A stretch of DNA of 64,000 nucleotides from Tyzzerella sp. (GTDB lineage: Bacteria; Bacillota; Clostridia; Lachnospirales; Anaerotignaceae): assembly GCA_019415525.1 (NCBI GenBank), contig DXZA01000002.1:107766-171765 (forward strand), written 5' to 3'. The notes beneath the pieces were generated by a model. It did not search any database. It had not been told where the DNA came from and saw only the letters and a list, made by a program, of their open reading frames with translations. Shown in pieces: positions 7,789 through 16,954 of this stretch (positions are counted from its first letter, which is position 1; every line of letters starts with the position of its first letter). Position numbers and translations under genes: made by a program.

Positions 7789-8994
7789 ATGTTTATAGAC
7801 TTTTTTTATAAGCTTAGAGAAACAGGTCTTGATGTATCCGTTAATGAATGGCTTACTGTTATGGAGGCTCTTAAAAAGAACCTTTGTAAATCAAGTCTTA
7901 CAGAATTTTATTATGTTTGTCGTTCAATAGTTGTAAGAAGTGAAAGTGAGTTTGATAAATTTGATACTGCTTTTGCTGACTATTTTAAAGATATAAAGAA
8001 ATTTGACCAAATACCACAGGAAATATATGATTTTCTTGAAAATCCTAAAGAAATGGCAGAAGATTTTGATAAATTAGCTGCTGATTTAAGAAATGGTAAT
8101 CTTACACTTGAAGACCTTCAAAGGCTTCTTAGAGAACGTCTTGAAGAACAGAAGGAACGACATGATGGAGGTATATATTGGATTGGTACAGGTGGTGGCT
8201 CTACTATGGGACATTCCGGTTACAGTCCGAAAGGTATAAGAGTTGGTGGTGGCGAAGGACGACTTCGTTCAGCTTTACAAATGGCAGGAGAACATAACTA
8301 TAAAGATTTTAGGGAAGATAATATACTTGATACACGTCAGCTTCAAGTAGCTTTTAGAAGACTTAGACAGTTTTCAAGTCGTGTTGATGGACCTAAAACA
8401 GAGCTTGATGTTGAAAAAACAATAGAAAAAACTTGTGATAATGCAGGTAGACTTAAACTTGTTTTTGATAGACCAAGACAGAATACAGTAAAGCTTATTG
8501 TTATGTTTGACTCTGGTGGTTCTATGCATAGATATAGTCAAATGTGTAGTGCACTTTTTCAGGCTGTAAGTAAATCAAACCATTTTAAAGACCTTAAAAT
8601 ATATTATTTCCATAATTGTATATATGACCAACTTTATACAACTCCAGAATGTAGATATGATAAGAGTGTTGAAACTAATTGGGTTCTAAGAAATCTTAAT
8701 AAGGATTATAAAGTTATATTTGTAGGTGATGCAGCTATGTCACCAACAGAGCTTTTGAGTGTTGGTGGTAATTTCTATTATGGTGTATTTAATGAAGAAC
8801 CTGGAATTGAATGGATACGAAAATTTAAAAAGAAATATAATAATGTTATATGGCTTAATCCTATATTAGAAAGTAGATGGATACACACATACGGTTATGA
8901 CACAATAAGAATGATTTCAAAAGAAGTTGATATGTACGAGCTTACAGTAAGTCGTATGGAATATGCTCTTAAAAAACTTATTGCGTCAAAATAA
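7789..8994 (+). CDS. VWA-domain protein, CoxE-like partner of MoxR
   Basis: About 401 residues, starting MFIDFFYKLRETGLDVSVNEWL at the ATG preceded by AAAGGCGG. The N-terminal half is helical (CoxE-like, residues 1-125), followed by a Gly-rich linker (WIGTGGGSTMGHSGYSPKG, about 131-149) and a von Willebrand A domain from about 230. The MIDAS motif reads DSGGS (241-245), matching the DxSxS metal site only in part (DSGGS: D and final S kept). Such proteins work with the MoxR ATPase as a chaperone pair, by analogy with CoxD/CoxE in CO-dehydrogenase maturation. The second gene of a two-gene operon. Confidence 0.85.
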   Translation: MFIDFFYKLRETGLDVSVNEWLTVMEALKKNLCKSSLTEFYYVCRSIVVRSESEFDKFDTAFADYFKDIKKFDQIPQEIYDFLENPKEMAEDFDKLAADLRNGNLTLEDLQRLLRERLEEQKERHDGGIYWIGTGGGSTMGHSGYSPKGIRVGGGEGRLRSALQMAGEHNYKDFREDNILDTRQLQVAFRRLRQFSSRVDGPKTELDVEKTIEKTCDNAGRLKLVFDRPRQNTVKLIVMFDSGGSMHRYSQMCSALFQAVSKSNHFKDLKIYYFHNCIYDQLYTTPECRYDKSVETNWVLRNLNKDYKVIFVGDAAMSPTELLSVGGNFYYGVFNEEPGIEWIRKFKKKYNNVIWLNPILESRWIHTYGYDTIRMISKEVDMYELTVSRMEYALKKLIASK

Positions 8995-9079
8995 TATAGT
9001 AAAATATTACTATAAATATAAAAAAAATGAAGTATATGTAATAAAATATGATGATGTTTATATTTTTTTGTAAATTACA

Positions 9080-9109
9080 TTGATAAATCATATATATTTA
9101 ATGTATACT
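9080..9109 (+). promoter_or_regulatory. Probable sigma-A promoter of the pyrophosphatase gene
   Basis: TTGATA (9080-9085) and TATACT (9104-9109), 18 bases apart, about 40 bases before the start codon of the downstream gene. Confidence 0.65.
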
Positions 9110-9150
9110 TTAAAAGATAAAAAGAGTAATAAAGAGGGAGGATTTTTATT

Positions 9151-10800
9151 ATGAAAAAAGATAGCATAATGGTCATAGGACATAAAAATCCTGATACGGA
9201 CTCAATATGTTCAGCTATTTCATATGCAAATCTTAAAAACAAAATAAATCCTGATAAGGATTTTGTTGCTTGTCGAGCAGGTCAAGTAAACAGCGAAACA
9301 AAATATGTTTTAAAAAGATTTAATGTTGATATTCCTGAATATGTTACAGATGCCGGAAATCAGGTTAAAGATATAAATATGAGAAAAACACCTGGTGTTG
9401 ATAGTGAAAATTCAATTAAAAAAGCTTGGAATCTTATGAGAGACCTTGGTGTATCAACACTTCCTGTAACAAATGATATTGATGAACTTGTTGGTATTAT
9501 CTCTATTAAAGACCTTGCAACTGCCAACATGGATATATATGATAATTCAATACTTTCCAATTCAAAAACAACATATAAAAATATGGTTGAAACACTTGAA
9601 GGTGAAATTATTGTAGGTGGTATTGAAGGTGTAGTTGAAGAAGGTAAAATTCTTATTGCAGCTGCAAATCCAGACCTTCTTGAAACTTATGTTGAAAAAG
9701 GTGATATTGTAATACTTGGAAATAGATATGACAATCAGCTTTGTGCAATAGAAAGTGGTGCAAGTTGTCTTGTAATTTGTACAGGCTCTCCTGTTACTCA
9801 TACAATTATAAAGCTTGCTGAAGACAGAGGTTGCCGTATAATAACAACTCCACATGATACTTATACAGCAGCAAGACTTATAAATCAAAGTACACCTATA
9901 CGTTACTTTATGAAAACAGAAAATCTTATAACTTTTAAAACTGATGATTTTACAGAAGAAGTTAAACAGATTATGGGTAAAATAAGACATAGAGATTTCC
10001 CAGTAATAGATAATGAAGGAAAATACTATGGTATGATTTCAAGAAGATCACTTCTTGACCTTGATAAGAGAAAACTTATACTTGTTGACCATAATGAAAA
10101 ATCACAGGCAGTAGATGGTATTGATAATGCAGAAATACTTGAAATTATTGACCATCATAGAATTGGAAGCATTGAAACAATGTCTCCTGTATACTTTAGA
10201 AATCAGCCTGTTGGTTGTACTGCAACTATAGTATATCTTATGTATGGTGAAAATTGTGTTGATATAGAACCAAAAATAGCAGGTCTTCTTTGCTCAGCTA
10301 TTATTTCTGATACACTTATGTTCCGTTCACCAACATGTACTGCTGTTGATAAAGCTGCTGCTGAAAGACTTGCAGAAATAGCAGGAATTGATATAGTTTC
10401 ATTTGCTGAAGAAATGTTTGAAGCAGGAAGTAATCTTGCAGAAAAATCACCAGAAGAAATATTCTATCAGGATTATAAGAAATTTACAGCTGATAGCTTA
10501 ACATTTGGTGTAGGTCAGATAAGCTCAATGAATTCAAAAGTATTTGATATTATTAAACCAAAACTTTTCGAATACATGGAAAAAACATTTGCAACACAGG
10601 GTGTTGATATGATGTTCTTTATGCTTACAAATATAATTGAAGAGTCAACACTTCTTATTATGATAGGTGATGATGCACCTTCATATATTGAAAAAGCATT
10701 TAAGAAACAGCCAGAAAATAGAGAAGTTATACTTGAAAGTGTTGTTTCAAGAAAGAAACAGCTTATACCAAAACTTATGACAGCTATGAAAGGCGAATAA
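9151..10800 (+). CDS. ppaC: Manganese-dependent inorganic pyrophosphatase, family II with CBS and DRTGG domains
   Basis: A 549-residue soluble enzyme hydrolysing pyrophosphate to phosphate. The N-terminal DHH part has the metal site HKNPDTDS (residues 11-18), later VDHN (312-315) and DHH (334-336), and the C-terminal DHHA2 domain ends in VSRKKQLIPKLMTAM. Inserted between the DHH motifs are a CBS repeat (about 75-130), a DRTGG domain (about 140-250) and a second CBS repeat (about 255-305). In characterised clostridial enzymes of this architecture AMP or ADP inhibit and ATP or diadenosine polyphosphates activate through these inserts. Ribosome site GGGAGG, terminator directly downstream. Monocistronic. 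Confidence 0.95.
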   Translation: MKKDSIMVIGHKNPDTDSICSAISYANLKNKINPDKDFVACRAGQVNSETKYVLKRFNVDIPEYVTDAGNQVKDINMRKTPGVDSENSIKKAWNLMRDLGVSTLPVTNDIDELVGIISIKDLATANMDIYDNSILSNSKTTYKNMVETLEGEIIVGGIEGVVEEGKILIAAANPDLLETYVEKGDIVILGNRYDNQLCAIESGASCLVICTGSPVTHTIIKLAEDRGCRIITTPHDTYTAARLINQSTPIRYFMKTENLITFKTDDFTEEVKQIMGKIRHRDFPVIDNEGKYYGMISRRSLLDLDKRKLILVDHNEKSQAVDGIDNAEILEIIDHHRIGSIETMSPVYFRNQPVGCTATIVYLMYGENCVDIEPKIAGLLCSAIISDTLMFRSPTCTAVDKAAAERLAEIAGIDIVSFAEEMFEAGSNLAEKSPEEIFYQDYKKFTADSLTFGVGQISSMNSKVFDIIKPKLFEYMEKTFATQGVDMMFFMLTNIIEESTLLIMIGDDAPSYIEKAFKKQPENREVILESVVSRKKQLIPKLMTAMKGE

Positions 10801-10817
10801 TTAAATATTTTTTAAAT

Positions 10818-10851
10818 AAATTCCAACAGACTTGTTCTGTTGGAATTTTTA
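10818..10851 (+). terminator. Terminator of ppaC
   Basis: AAATTCCAACAGA - CTTG - TCTGTTGGAATTTTT, a 13-base perfect stem with T tail. Confidence 0.9.
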
Positions 10852-10875
10852 TGCGTTTATATTGGAGGAATAATT

Positions 10876-11979
10876 TTGAATAGTATAGTTGAATTTTTTA
10901 AAAAGGAAACAGTTCTTTGTTGTTCTGGAATATTAGCTATAATTTCTATGTTTTTTATTATGCCGGACAGTAAGTATATAGAATATATTGATTTAAAAGT
11001 TATTACGCTTCTTTTTTGTCTTATGGGGGTTGTTGCAGGTATTAGAAAAGCAGGTTTTTTTGATAAAATGTCCTCTTTTATGATATCAAAGGCTAAAGAT
11101 ATAAAACATATATCTATTATACTTGTTATGCTGTGCTTTTTTTCTGCTATGTTTATAACAAATGATGTTGCACTTATAACTTTTGTGCCATTAACAATAG
11201 CTGTAATGGGTAAAAAATATAAAGATAGAGTTGTTTTTATAATAGTAATGCAGACAATAGCAGCAAATCTTGGAAGTATGGCAACACCTGTTGGAAATCC
11301 ACAAAATTTATATTTATATTCATATTATAATATGGATATATCAGAATTTTTCTCTATTGTGATACCAATAAGTATTTTAAGCTTTGTTATTATATTTATA
11401 GTAATGATTTTTAAAAAGGGAGAAAAAATAGATTATAATAATATAAATGATATATCTGTAAATAATAAAGATTTATTGATATATGTAGTGTTTTTTATAA
11501 TATGTCTTTTAACAGTTTTTAATATTATTAATTATAAAATAATGTTTGGGATAGTTCTTTTAGGTTTTATTATTTATGATAGAAGTATTATAAAAGAAAT
11601 TGATTTTAATTTGCTTATAACTTTTATATTTTTCTTTATATTTGTAGGAAATATGGGAAGAATAGAAATAGTAAAAAATACAGTTAATAGCTTAATAACA
11701 GGCAAAGAATTAATTTCATCAATATTACTTTCTCAGGTTATAAGTAATGTTCCAGCATCTCTTATGCTTTCTGGTTTTACAAATAATTCGAAAGCACTTT
11801 TACAAGGTGTTAATATTGGGGGTCTTGGAACACTTGTTGCATCATTGGCTAGCCTTATATCTTTTAAAATTTATACCCAAAGTGAAGATAGTAATAAAGT
11901 ATTATATATTAAAAAATTTACATTATATAATATTGTATTTTTAGTTATAATTGGTATTTTTACATATATATTTTTTTGA
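10876..11979 (+). CDS. SLC13 / ArsB-NhaD-type anion permease
   Basis: A 367-residue membrane protein with about ten hydrophobic segments. Features of the ion-transporter superfamily are visible: the discontinuous-helix motifs FITNDVALITFVPL and LGSMATPVGNPQNLYLY in the first half, and LLSQVISNVPASLMLSGF in the second half. Such proteins carry dicarboxylates, citrate, arsenite or sodium; the substrate here is open. TTG at 10876 is chosen because GGAGGAATAATT precedes it; earlier in-frame starts fall in the ppaC terminator. It has no obvious partner and is followed by a promoter for the next gene. Confidence 0.8.
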   Translation: MNSIVEFFKKETVLCCSGILAIISMFFIMPDSKYIEYIDLKVITLLFCLMGVVAGIRKAGFFDKMSSFMISKAKDIKHISIILVMLCFFSAMFITNDVALITFVPLTIAVMGKKYKDRVVFIIVMQTIAANLGSMATPVGNPQNLYLYSYYNMDISEFFSIVIPISILSFVIIFIVMIFKKGEKIDYNNINDISVNNKDLLIYVVFFIICLLTVFNIINYKIMFGIVLLGFIIYDRSIIKEIDFNLLITFIFFFIFVGNMGRIEIVKNTVNSLITGKELISSILLSQVISNVPASLMLSGFTNNSKALLQGVNIGGLGTLVASLASLISFKIYTQSEDSNKVLYIKKFTLYNIVFLVIIGIFTYIFF

Positions 11980-12054
11980 AATACTACTACTATTTTTACA
12001 AATGTATTTATAAAAACATAAGTTTTACTTATATAAAGTGTAAGTAAATTGTAG

Positions 12055-12083
12055 TTTACTTATAAATTTTAATACATTATAAT
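12055..12083 (+). promoter_or_regulatory. Promoter of the CofE-like gene
   Basis: TATAAT at 12078-12083 with TTTACT 17 bases upstream (12055-12060). The short leader contains the perfect 10-base palindrome CCGAATTCGG (12093-12102), whose first half could alternatively pair with TCGGT at 12110-12114. The function of this element is unknown. Confidence 0.6.
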
Positions 12084-12148
12084 ATTTATATACCGAATTC
12101 GGGCAAATATCGGTTATAAATAATTTATTTTAAAAGGAGAAAACGGTT

Positions 12149-13342
12149 ATGGGAAGAATGGTAGGAACAGTTTCCAGAGGATTAAGAGCACCAATTATTC
12201 ATGAAGGTGATGATATTGCATCTATCGTAGTTGACACAGTTCTTGAAGCTTCAAAATCAGAAAATATTGAACTTAATGACAGAGATGTTGTTGCAATTAC
12301 AGAATCAATTGTAGCAAGAGCACAGGGGAATTATGCTTCAGTTGATGCTATTGCAAAAGATGTTAAAGCTAAATACGGTGATAATACAATCGGTGTTATC
12401 TTCCCAATTTTAAGTAGAAACAGATTTGCAATTTGTCTTAGAGGTATTGCAAAAGGAGCTAAAAAAATAGTTCTTATGTTCAGCTATCCTTCTGACGAAG
12501 TTGGAAATCATTTTATTGATTATGATTTACTTGATGAAAAAGGCGTAAATCCTTGGACAGATATATTAACAGAAGCTGATTTCAGAGAAAAATTTGGAAA
12601 TCCAGTACATGTATTTACAGGTGTTGATTATATCGAATATTATTCATCACTTATAAAAGAATGTGGAGCAGAGGTTGAAGTTGTATTTGCAAATAATCCA
12701 ACAGCAATACTTGATTATACAGATTGTGTTCTTAACTGTGATATACATACAAGAGTTAGAACAAAAAGACTTCTTAAAAAAGCAGGAGCAAAAATCGTTT
12801 ATGGTATGGACGAAATAATGACAGCTTCAGTTGACGGAAGTGGTTATAATGACCAGTATGGACTTTTAGGTTCAAATAAATCAACAGAAGATGCTGTTAA
12901 ATTATTCCCAAGAGATTGTAAAGTTCTTGTTGAAAAAATACAGAAAGAACTTCTTGAAAAAACAGGAAAACATATGGAAGTTATGGTATATGGCGATGGT
13001 GCTTTCAAAGACCCAGTAGGAAAAATTTGGGAGCTTGCTGACCCTGTTGTTTCACCTGGATATACAGATGGTCTTGAAGGTACTCCAAACGAACTTAAAC
13101 TTAAATACCTTGCTGACAATGATTTTGCTAACCTTAAAGGTGAAGAACTTAAAAAAGCTATTTCAGAAGCTATTATCAAAAAAGATTCAGACCTTAAAGG
13201 AAATATGGCTTCACAGGGTACAACACCAAGAAGACTTACAGACCTTATAGGTTCACTTTGTGACCTTACAAGTGGTAGTGGTGACAAAGGAACTCCTATT
13301 ATACTTGTACAGGGTTACTTCGATAACTATGTAAATGAATAA
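12149..13342 (+). CDS. CofE-like ligase (F420-0:gamma-glutamyl ligase family)
   Basis: A 397-residue protein of the family named after coenzyme F420-0:L-glutamate ligase, which adds glutamate by GTP-dependent amide formation. Recognisable are the DVVAITESIVARAQGNY region near residue 45, SRNRFAICLRGIAKGAKKI near 105 and, late, VYGDGAFKDPVGKIWELADP. No other F420 biosynthesis gene (cofC, cofD, cofG, cofH) occurs in the window, and Clostridia of this kind are not known to make F420. The true substrate is therefore probably something else, perhaps another gamma-glutamyl or amino-acid ligation. Shine-Dalgarno AAAAGGAG, own promoter and own terminator. Confidence 0.8.
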   Translation: MGRMVGTVSRGLRAPIIHEGDDIASIVVDTVLEASKSENIELNDRDVVAITESIVARAQGNYASVDAIAKDVKAKYGDNTIGVIFPILSRNRFAICLRGIAKGAKKIVLMFSYPSDEVGNHFIDYDLLDEKGVNPWTDILTEADFREKFGNPVHVFTGVDYIEYYSSLIKECGAEVEVVFANNPTAILDYTDCVLNCDIHTRVRTKRLLKKAGAKIVYGMDEIMTASVDGSGYNDQYGLLGSNKSTEDAVKLFPRDCKVLVEKIQKELLEKTGKHMEVMVYGDGAFKDPVGKIWELADPVVSPGYTDGLEGTPNELKLKYLADNDFANLKGEELKKAISEAIIKKDSDLKGNMASQGTTPRRLTDLIGSLCDLTSGSGDKGTPIILVQGYFDNYVNE

Positions 13343-13363
13343 TAAATAAATATATATAAATTT

Positions 13364-13400
13364 AAGCCTTTAGATACTTAGTATCTGAAGGCTTTTTGTA
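13364..13400 (+). terminator. Terminator of the CofE-like gene
   Basis: AAGCCTTTAGATAC - TTA - GTATCTGAAGGCTT (one G-T pair) then TTT. Confidence 0.9.
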
Positions 13401-13456
13401 TTTTTTAAAATCAAAAGGGCATTATAAGACTATATAATTTTTTTGAGAGGTGTAAT

Positions 13457-14695
13457 ATGAAAAATACTGCCCAGATTTTTAAAAGTAATAAATTTAAAAC
13501 AGCAATAATAAGCCTTGCTATACGAACACAACCTGATTTTTATGATGCTTCTAAAAATGCACTACTTGCTAAAATTTTTTCAGTTTCATCAAATGATTAT
13601 AAAACAAAACAAGATATTACAGAAAAGCTTGAAGATATGAATGGTGCTGTTTTTGATGTTTCAGTTATAAAAAAAGGTGATGAACATATTATATTATTTT
13701 TTATGGAGGTTTTATGTCTTAAAGAAAGTAGTTTAAAAGAACCTTTGGAATTTATAAAAAGTATACTTTATAATCCTTTTGTATATAAAAATGCTTTTGA
13801 TAAAAATACATTTGATAGAGAAAAACGAAGACTTTTAAATGAAATAAAAACAAAAAGAGATAAGTTAAGTGAATATGTTGTAGATAGATGTATAGAAGAA
13901 ATGTATGGTAAAAAGGGGTTTGGTATAAACTCAAAAGGTGATTATAATATAGTTTCAAATATAAATTCAGAGGAGCTTTTTGAATATTACAATTATATAA
14001 TGAAAAATGGAATTTTTGAATTTATAATATCAGGAAATATTAATGAGGAAGATGTTAAGGATTATATTCGATACAACTTTACAGATGTGCTTTATAGAGA
14101 TTATAAAAATAAATATAAAGAAGAAGAAATTTATAATGATGAAAAAGAAGTTTTTGAAAATGCAGATATAAAACAAGGTAAACTTTGTATAGGATTAAAA
14201 ACCGGTATATGCCTTGGTGACGAGGAATATATACCACTTATTATATTTAATGAAATACTTGGAGGAAGTCCTAATTCATTGTTATTTTTAAATGCAAGAG
14301 AAAAAGAAGGTCTTTGTTATTATATAAATTCATACGTTTATAAATTTAAAGGCGTAATTATTGTTCAAGCAGGAATAGATAAAAATGAATATTCTAAAAC
14401 ATTAAATATAATAAAAGAAACCATAAAAAATATTAAAAATGAAATATCGGATTGTGATTTTGAAAATGCAAAAAGTAATATTATAAAAATGTATAAAGAT
14501 ATTGAAGACAGTATGTCTTCTATATGTGACAATATTCTTAATAATATATTGATAGAAAAAAATATTGAAATTGAAGACTATATTAATAGTGTTAAAAAAT
14601 GTAGAAAAGATGAAGTTTTACGTATTGCAGAAAAAATAAAATTTGATACAGTATATTTTATTTCAGCAGATGATGAGGAGGAGGTAGTAAAATGA
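13457..14695 (+). CDS. yfmF: M16-family peptidase-like protein, YfmF type (no zinc motif)
   Basis: 412 residues with the insulinase (M16) fold but without the HxxEH zinc motif: the equivalent region around residues 30-60 reads LLAKIFSVSSNDYKTKQDIT. The C-terminal half keeps the M16 pattern (FNEILGGSPNSLLFLNAREKEGLCYY). Its stop overlaps the start of the zinc-bearing partner by four bases (ATGA). By analogy with M16 heterodimers the inactive subunit would shape substrate binding. In Bacillus subtilis yfmF and yfmH are linked to elongation factor P modification; whether that holds here is inference. Ribosome site GAGAGGTG. First gene of yfmF-yfmH-lgt. Confidence 0.85.
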   Translation: MKNTAQIFKSNKFKTAIISLAIRTQPDFYDASKNALLAKIFSVSSNDYKTKQDITEKLEDMNGAVFDVSVIKKGDEHIILFFMEVLCLKESSLKEPLEFIKSILYNPFVYKNAFDKNTFDREKRRLLNEIKTKRDKLSEYVVDRCIEEMYGKKGFGINSKGDYNIVSNINSEELFEYYNYIMKNGIFEFIISGNINEEDVKDYIRYNFTDVLYRDYKNKYKEEEIYNDEKEVFENADIKQGKLCIGLKTGICLGDEEYIPLIIFNEILGGSPNSLLFLNAREKEGLCYYINSYVYKFKGVIIVQAGIDKNEYSKTLNIIKETIKNIKNEISDCDFENAKSNIIKMYKDIEDSMSSICDNILNNILIEKNIEIEDYINSVKKCRKDEVLRIAEKIKFDTVYFISADDEEEVVK

Positions 14696-15966
14696 TGCCT
14701 GTTTCTAAAAAAAATGAGGTACTTAAAGAAAGTATAAGTATATATACTCTTGAAAATGGTATGAAATGTTATTTAATACCTAAAAAAGATTATGTATCAA
14801 ATGAATGTGCCATTGTTGTTTTTTTTGGTGCTAATGATATATCTTTTAAAGTCGATGATAAAATATATAATTCCAATTTAGGTACAGCACATTTTATAGA
14901 ACATAAACTTTTTGCAAAACCTGAAGGTGATATATTTTCTCTTTTTGCAAAACAGAAAGCGGAAGCAAATGCTTTTACGGATTTCGGTAAAACCGTATAT
15001 TATTTTAGCTGTAATGAAAATTTGAAAGAAAATTTAAAAACTCTTATTTATATGGTAAAAGAACCTTATTTTACAAGTGAAAATGTAAATTCGGAAAAAG
15101 ATATAATAAAACAAGAAATAACTATGTATGAAGATAATCCAGATTGGTGTTGTTATTATAATATGCTTAATATAATGTATAATAACCACCCTATAAAAAA
15201 TAAAATAGCAGGAACTTGTGAAAGTGTAGAAAAAATAGATGAAAAAATGCTTGATAAATGTTATAATTCTTTCTATGTTCCTAGTAATATGGCTTTAGTA
15301 TGTGCTGGGAACTTTAATGAAAATGATATATTTGAGTTTATAAAAAATGAATTTTCAGATTTTAATAGCAAAATCAAATGTCCAGTAATATATAAAAATG
15401 AGGAATTTAATATAGTTGAAAAATATATTGAAACTAAAATGGATATAAGAGAAAGTTTTTTTAATATAGGTTATAAACTTCCAGAATATTTTTTTGAAAG
15501 TGATGTAAAAAAATCTTTTGCTATTAAAATTTTAAGTGATATACTTTTTGGTGAAAGTTCTAATTTTTATAAAAAAATGTATGAAAAAGGTATATTGAAA
15601 GAACCATTGGGAATGGATTTTATTTCTGGAAAAGGATTTGCATTTTTAGTTATTACAGGTCAATGTCTTTTTGCTGAGGATATTGCAGAGTATATAATAT
15701 ATGAATTTGAAAAGGCAAAAAAAGAAGGAATTATGTCAGCTGTATTTGATAGAATAAAGAAAAAACATTCTTCAAGATTTATACGAGGTCTTAATTCAAT
15801 TGATGCTGAGGTAATGGCACAAATAGAGTTTGCAACTAAAAATACGGATATTATAGATGCTTATGATAGTCTTATGGAAATAGATATTGACTATATAGAA
15901 AGTATAATAACTAAAGGATTTTTTGCTAAAGATATGGTTCTTTCAGTTGTAAAACCGAAAGAATAG
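14692..15966 (+). CDS. yfmH: M16-family zinc peptidase, YfmH type
   Basis: 424 residues with a complete inverted zinc motif HFIEH (67-71) preceded by LGTA, and the downstream second-glutamate region (ITMYEDNPDW, about 143-152). The substrate-pocket strand ANAFTDFGKTVYYFSC follows. It is the catalytic partner of the preceding gene, with which it overlaps by four bases, a sign of translational coupling and a fixed ratio. It probably works on cytosolic peptides or on a protein factor; no signal peptide is present. lgt follows 13 bases downstream. Confidence 0.88.
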   Translation: MMPVSKKNEVLKESISIYTLENGMKCYLIPKKDYVSNECAIVVFFGANDISFKVDDKIYNSNLGTAHFIEHKLFAKPEGDIFSLFAKQKAEANAFTDFGKTVYYFSCNENLKENLKTLIYMVKEPYFTSENVNSEKDIIKQEITMYEDNPDWCCYYNMLNIMYNNHPIKNKIAGTCESVEKIDEKMLDKCYNSFYVPSNMALVCAGNFNENDIFEFIKNEFSDFNSKIKCPVIYKNEEFNIVEKYIETKMDIRESFFNIGYKLPEYFFESDVKKSFAIKILSDILFGESSNFYKKMYEKGILKEPLGMDFISGKGFAFLVITGQCLFAEDIAEYIIYEFEKAKKEGIMSAVFDRIKKKHSSRFIRGLNSIDAEVMAQIEFATKNTDIIDAYDSLMEIDIDYIESIITKGFFAKDMVLSVVKPKE

Positions 15967-15979
15967 GAGGAATTAAAAA

Positions 15980-16840
15980 ATGGGGGAAATGCCTGAAATA
16001 TGGTTTCCAAACTTGGGAATAGAAATTAAAAAGTTAAGTAATGTTGCATTTAGTATTTTTGGTATAGATGTTTATTGGTATGGTGTTATAATAGGCTCTG
16101 GAATAATTTTAGCTTTATTATTAGCTCTTTATGAAGCAAAAAGAACTAACCAAAATACTGAAAACTATATTGATTTTACAATGATAGCTATAATAGTATG
16201 TGTTATATGTGCAAGACTATATTATGTAATATTCTCATGGGATTATTACAGTCAACATATTTCAGAAATATTTGCTATACGAAATGGTGGTCTTGCTATT
16301 TATGGTGGTATAATAGGTGGAGTTGTAACAGCTTTTTTATTTACAAAAAAGAAAAAGTTAAATTTTTGGCTTTTTGCAGATACAGCAGCACCTAGTTTAT
16401 TACTTGGACAGATTATAGGTAGATGGGGAAACTTTTTTAATAGAGAGGCTTTTGGAGGTTATACAGATGGTCTTTTTGCAATGAGATATATGAAAGACCA
16501 AGTTAGCAATATACCACAAAGTGTTATTGATAATATTATAAATGTAAATGGTGTTGATTATATACAAGTTCAACCTACATTTTTATATGAATCTTTATGG
16601 AATTTAGGTGTTTTTATAATACTTATGATTTTAAAAAGAAATAAAAAATTTGATGGTCAAATTTTTGGTTTATATATACTCGGATATGCCATAGGTAGAG
16701 TATGGATAGAAGGTTTAAGAACTGACCAGCTTATACTTGGGCATACAGGAATAGCTGTTTCCCAGCTTTTATCTGCTATATTAATATTGGTTGGAATAGC
16801 TATATTATATATACAAAATAAAAAATTAAATAATATTTAA
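15980..16840 (+). CDS. lgt: Prolipoprotein diacylglyceryl transferase
   Basis: A 286-residue, seven-helix membrane enzyme that transfers diacylglycerol from phosphatidylglycerol to the lipobox cysteine of prolipoproteins. The family signature GRWGNFFNREAFGG is at 147-160; the upstream GLAIYGGIIGG stretch (about 104-114) and the late helix with YAIGRVWIEGLRTDQL are also diagnostic. It is the third gene of the yfmF-yfmH-lgt run, with AGGAGG at the right distance. Only a weak hairpin (ACGG-TTTT-CCGT, then T run, 16854-16873) follows. Confidence 0.96.
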   Translation: MGEMPEIWFPNLGIEIKKLSNVAFSIFGIDVYWYGVIIGSGIILALLLALYEAKRTNQNTENYIDFTMIAIIVCVICARLYYVIFSWDYYSQHISEIFAIRNGGLAIYGGIIGGVVTAFLFTKKKKLNFWLFADTAAPSLLLGQIIGRWGNFFNREAFGGYTDGLFAMRYMKDQVSNIPQSVIDNIINVNGVDYIQVQPTFLYESLWNLGVFIILMILKRNKKFDGQIFGLYILGYAIGRVWIEGLRTDQLILGHTGIAVSQLLSAILILVGIAILYIQNKKLNNI

Positions 16841-16853
16841 ACAAAAATTAAAG

Positions 16854-16873
16854 ACGGTTTTCCGTATTTTTTT
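16854..16873 (+). terminator. Weak terminator after lgt
   Basis: Short ACGG - TTTT - CCGT stem followed by ATTTTTTT. The stem is only four pairs, so termination may be partial. Confidence 0.45.
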
Positions 16874-16954
16874 ACATATTTCTATTGCTTTAATATATCT
16901 TTGTGTTATAATTTTTTCAAATATATAAATTTTAAAAAGATGGAGATAGGTGGT

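Noticed and set aside
6939..8994. MoxR-VWA pair as a new defence or protein-quality system
   Set aside because: Such pairs are widespread general chaperone modules and nothing else around the genes suggests a special system.
8995..9014. Hairpin TATAGTAA/TTACTATA after the VWA gene as terminator
   Set aside because: The stem is weak and is followed by an A-rich, not T-rich, stretch.
12093..12102. Palindrome CCGAATTCGG as a regulator binding site
   Set aside because: Only ten bases, single copy noticed; kept as a remark on the promoter entry, not as a feature.
12844..13287. Long open frame on the minus strand opposite the CofE-like gene
   Set aside because: No ribosome site and a composition that mirrors the sense codons (Ser- and Leu-rich); it is the antisense shadow of a well-supported gene.
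16841..16954. c-di-AMP (ydaO-type) riboswitch before the potassium channel genes
   Set aside because: The gap is only 114 bases and contains none of the conserved blocks of that large RNA.
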